Origin: Blautia faecis
Lineage (GTDB): Bacteria > Bacillota > Clostridia > Lachnospirales > Lachnospiraceae
Direction of reading: 5' to 3'
NCBI RefSeq assembly: GCF_020554845.1
Contig: NZ_JAJCIA010000041.1
Coordinates: forward strand, 1-32,411
Length of the DNA stretch: 32,411 nucleotides
The notes below the pieces were generated by a model. That model saw only the letters and a program-made list of their open reading frames with translations. It did not search any database and was not told the origin of the DNA. Within the stretch, counting starts at the first letter, position 1, and every line of letters starts with the position of its first letter. Below, piece by piece: positions 30,691 to 32,411 of this stretch. The position numbers were made by a program, and so were the translations under genes.

Positions 30691-30727
30691 ATGCGCCTCA
30701 CAGAAATTACTTTTAAGCGATAACATT

Positions 30728-30938
30728 ATATGATACCAGTGTCAAAAGGTCAAAAAGCTGTTCGTGCTTGCACGATAAGGCTTTTGAACTTGGGACACGC
30801 CAAATATGAGAAAGTAGCGATTTACGCAGTAAATCAGCGGATTTCGAATATTTGGAGGATTGCGGGAGCAGCGTAGCTGCGTAGCAATCTGGGTATCAAA
30901 TGAGTGTCAAAAGACCTTTTGACACTCATATCATTATA
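30728..30938. repeat. Multi-hairpin intergenic element with terminal inverted repeats
   Basis: A 211-base element whose ends (30728-30751 and 30913-30938) are inverted copies sharing AGTGTCAAAAGGTC. Inside are an arm TCAAAAAGC/GCTTTTGA enclosing perfect TCGTGC/GCACGA; CCAAATAT/ATATTTGG enclosing GATTTAC/GTAAATC; GATTGC/GCAATC enclosing GCAGC/GCTGC; and a final near-perfect palindrome 30902-30927 with 12-bp arms. It fills most of the 387-base gap between hflX and the peptidase gene and has no frame. Its form suits a MITE-like element or a structured RNA. Confidence 0.75.
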
Positions 30939-31010
30939 TTTACTTATTATCCTCAAATGTGATAACTTTATAAACCCATACTTTTTGCCAATTCCACTGG
31001 TCTGGCTGCG

Positions 31011-32246
31011 TCACATAAGCTTCCCATGAATTTCCTGCGGCACTCTGGCTTTCACCAGAATTCCAGTATCTGTGTACTCCTCCGAAAGCAGCTGCCCATA
31101 TTCCCGAATCAGCTGGATCTTGCCAGCCTCCTGGTAGGTAAAAAGCTTTTCCACATAAATCTGCTCTTCAGAAAGGATTTTCCCCAGAAGCTGCTTTAAA
31201 TCCTCCAGACCTTCCCCTGTTTTGGCCGAAACCTTAAGAGTATGGTCTGCCATACTGTCGCGCAGGCGGATTGCTGCACCCACATCGACCTTGTTAAATA
31301 AAGTAATCGTCTTTTTGCCCTGGACACCAAGCTCCTGCAGGGTATCATAAACAACCTCCATCTGCTGTACCGCCTGAGGATTCGAGCAGTCTACCACATG
31401 TATAATATAATCTGCATATTTCGCTTCCTCCAGGGTACTCTTAAAAGCTTCAACCAGATTATGCGGCAGCTTACGGATAAACCCAACAGTATCTGTAAGC
31501 AGGATCTGCTGTCCGTCATCTAATGTCAATGCTCTGGTTGTAGGATCCAATGTGGCAAACAGCTTATCCTCTGAAAGCACTCCGGCTCCAGTGAGGGTAT
31601 TTAACAATGTAGATTTACCTGCATTGGTATAACCTACAATAGCAACAGTCTTCATCTTTCCCCGGGTACGTCCGGTACGGAGCAGCTCTCTGTGCTTCTC
31701 TACCTGGGAAAGCTCTTCCTTCAGCGCTGTGATTCTCTTTCGGATCAGACGTCGGTCGCTCTCCAGCTTCTTCTCTCCAGGACCTCGGGTTCCGATTCCT
31801 CCTCCAAGTCTGGACAAAGACGCACCTAGTCCTACCAGTCTGGATGCTCTGTAACGGAGCTGTGCAAGCTCAACCTGAATCTTTCCCTCGTTGGTAGTGG
31901 CATGTTTTGCAAAAATGTCAAGGATCAGAAGAGTTCTGTCCATTACCTTACATTCCAGCTCATGCTCCAGATTGTTCATCTGTGCCGGGGAAAGTTCATC
32001 GTCACAGATGATTCCTGTAGCATCCGTGGCCAGCATAAGAGCACGTACCTCCTCGATCTTTCCTTTTCCAATATAAGTTCCAGGATGTACAGTCTCACGG
32101 TTCTGGATAATTTTTCCCACTGTCTGGGCTCCGGCAGTATCTGCAAGCTCCTCCAGTTCATCCAAGGATTCTTTCACATTGTCGTTCTCGTCCAGCTGAA
32201 CGCCAACCAGAATCACCTGCTCCTGTATTTCTTCAATATATTCCAT
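31011..32246 (-). CDS. hflX: GTPase HflX
   Basis: Ribosome-associated GTPase that splits stalled or stressed ribosomes. In the 411-residue protein the N-terminal HflX domain is followed by the Arg-rich RYRASRLVGLGASLSRLGGG-like segment with GTRGPGEKKLE, then the GTPase domain: Walker A GYTNAGKST, DTVGFI as G3 and NKVD as G4. The start at 32246 is chosen because GGAAGGAGG sits just upstream; the longer frame (MDDPEGGF) is that ribosome site translated. It probably forms its own unit from the extended -10 element at 32315. Confidence 0.95.
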   Translation of the reverse strand: MEYIEEIQEQVILVGVQLDENDNVKESLDELEELADTAGAQTVGKIIQNRETVHPGTYIGKGKIEEVRALMLATDATGIICDDELSPAQMNNLEHELECKVMDRTLLILDIFAKHATTNEGKIQVELAQLRYRASRLVGLGASLSRLGGGIGTRGPGEKKLESDRRLIRKRITALKEELSQVEKHRELLRTGRTRGKMKTVAIVGYTNAGKSTLLNTLTGAGVLSEDKLFATLDPTTRALTLDDGQQILLTDTVGFIRKLPHNLVEAFKSTLEEAKYADYIIHVVDCSNPQAVQQMEVVYDTLQELGVQGKKTITLFNKVDVGAAIRLRDSMADHTLKVSAKTGEGLEDLKQLLGKILSEEQIYVEKLFTYQEAGKIQLIREYGQLLSEEYTDTGILVKARVPQEIHGKLM

Positions 32247-32314
32247 AAATCCTCCTTCCGGATCATCCATAAACTAACTTTCAGTTACTTTTCTATCTGA
32301 AAATCATCTGTTAG

Positions 32315-32323
32315 AGTATAACA
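32315..32323 (-). promoter_or_regulatory. Extended -10 promoter of hflX
   Basis: Minus-strand TGTTATACT, a five-of-six -10 hexamer with TGn extension and poor -35. It lies about 70 bases before the start codon. Confidence 0.55.
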
Positions 32324-32362
32324 CAAACCCATTCCTTTTGGGAGAGGTATATTTCAGTTACT

Positions 32363-32410
32363 GTTCACTGGTAACGTTCCGCGAGGCGTTTTTTGTGAAC
32401 AAAGTTCACA
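32363..32410. other. Nested and alternative hairpins at the window end
   Basis: GTTCAC (32363-32368) can pair with GTGAAC (32395-32400) around an inner AACG..CC-GCGA-GG-CGTT stem followed by TTTTTT. The same GTGAAC can instead pair with GTTCAC at 32404-32409. On the plus strand the inner stem plus T-run looks like a terminator. The associated gene, if any, lies outside the window. Confidence 0.35.
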
Positions 32411-32411
32411 G

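Noticed and set aside
1..32411. tRNA, rRNA, riboswitch, CRISPR array, prophage or IS element
   Set aside because: No cloverleaf, conserved rRNA stretch, regular spaced repeats, integrase or transposase was recognised on either strand.

Overview
The window looks like chromosomal DNA of a strictly anaerobic, low-to-moderate GC Firmicute, most likely a gut Lachnospiraceae of the Blautia/Roseburia/Ruminococcus kind. That placement is inferred from the gene content (two glycyl radical enzymes, an [FeFe] hydrogenase, a soluble Hdr/Flx complex, a B12-independent diol dehydratase whose key residues fall at the same numbers I recall for the Roseburia enzyme), AGGAGG-type ribosome sites and consensus sigma-A promoters. 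No tRNA, rRNA, CRISPR array, phage or insertion sequence was recognised. Nearly all genes are on the minus strand; the exceptions are an NSS-family transporter and a possible small ORF in front of it.

Layout, left to right. 1-3330: pflB-pflA (pyruvate formate-lyase and its activase) with a promoter, a Rex-like operator, an intercistronic hairpin and a final terminator. 3.5-5.1 kb: small ORF plus Na+-dependent amino-acid transporter (plus strand), convergent with a YoaK/DUF1275 membrane protein. 6.1-17.8 kb: the centrepiece, read from right to left as mdh, hdrB, hdrC, hdrA, mvhD(flxD), flxC, flxB, flxA, frdB, frdA, fumA-alpha, fumA-beta. 18.5-21.3 kb: pepT and a monomeric [FeFe] hydrogenase. 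21.7-25.2 kb: B12-independent diol/glycerol dehydratase and its radical-SAM activase. 25.5-27.7 kb: secreted Ig-like protein, orphan FeoB-associated Cys-rich peptide, PfoR/EIIC-like membrane protein. 27.8-29.5 kb: BceRS-type two-component system. 29.6-32.2 kb: M42 aminopeptidase and HflX GTPase.

How the genes fit together. The 6.1-17.8 kb cluster encodes every step from oxaloacetate to succinate (malate dehydrogenase, class I fumarase, fumarate reductase) and, between them, a full set of FlxABCD-HdrABC subunits able to take electrons from NADH through flavin and Fe-S centres. There is no membrane anchor, quinone site or cytochrome b. The fumarate reductase flavoprotein lacks the histidine that covalently binds FAD in the membrane enzymes. 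The simplest reading is a soluble NADH-dependent fumarate reductase in which the large drop from NADH to fumarate could be used by HdrA to reduce ferredoxin (electron bifurcation); the ferredoxin could then serve the nearby hydrogenase. A close match to the clostridial Rex (NADH/NAD+) operator lies in front of mdh, and weaker ones lie at pflB and the hydrogenase, which would tie the three redox outlets of the window to one signal. This system is the main candidate for something not yet described; the assignment is inference from gene content, motifs and order.

Non-coding structure is unusually rich: two large multi-hairpin intergenic elements (one inside the flx-frd operon), a dispersed 44-bp repeat family, a palindromic repeat placed behind both glycyl-radical activase genes, and several dyads overlapping promoters.
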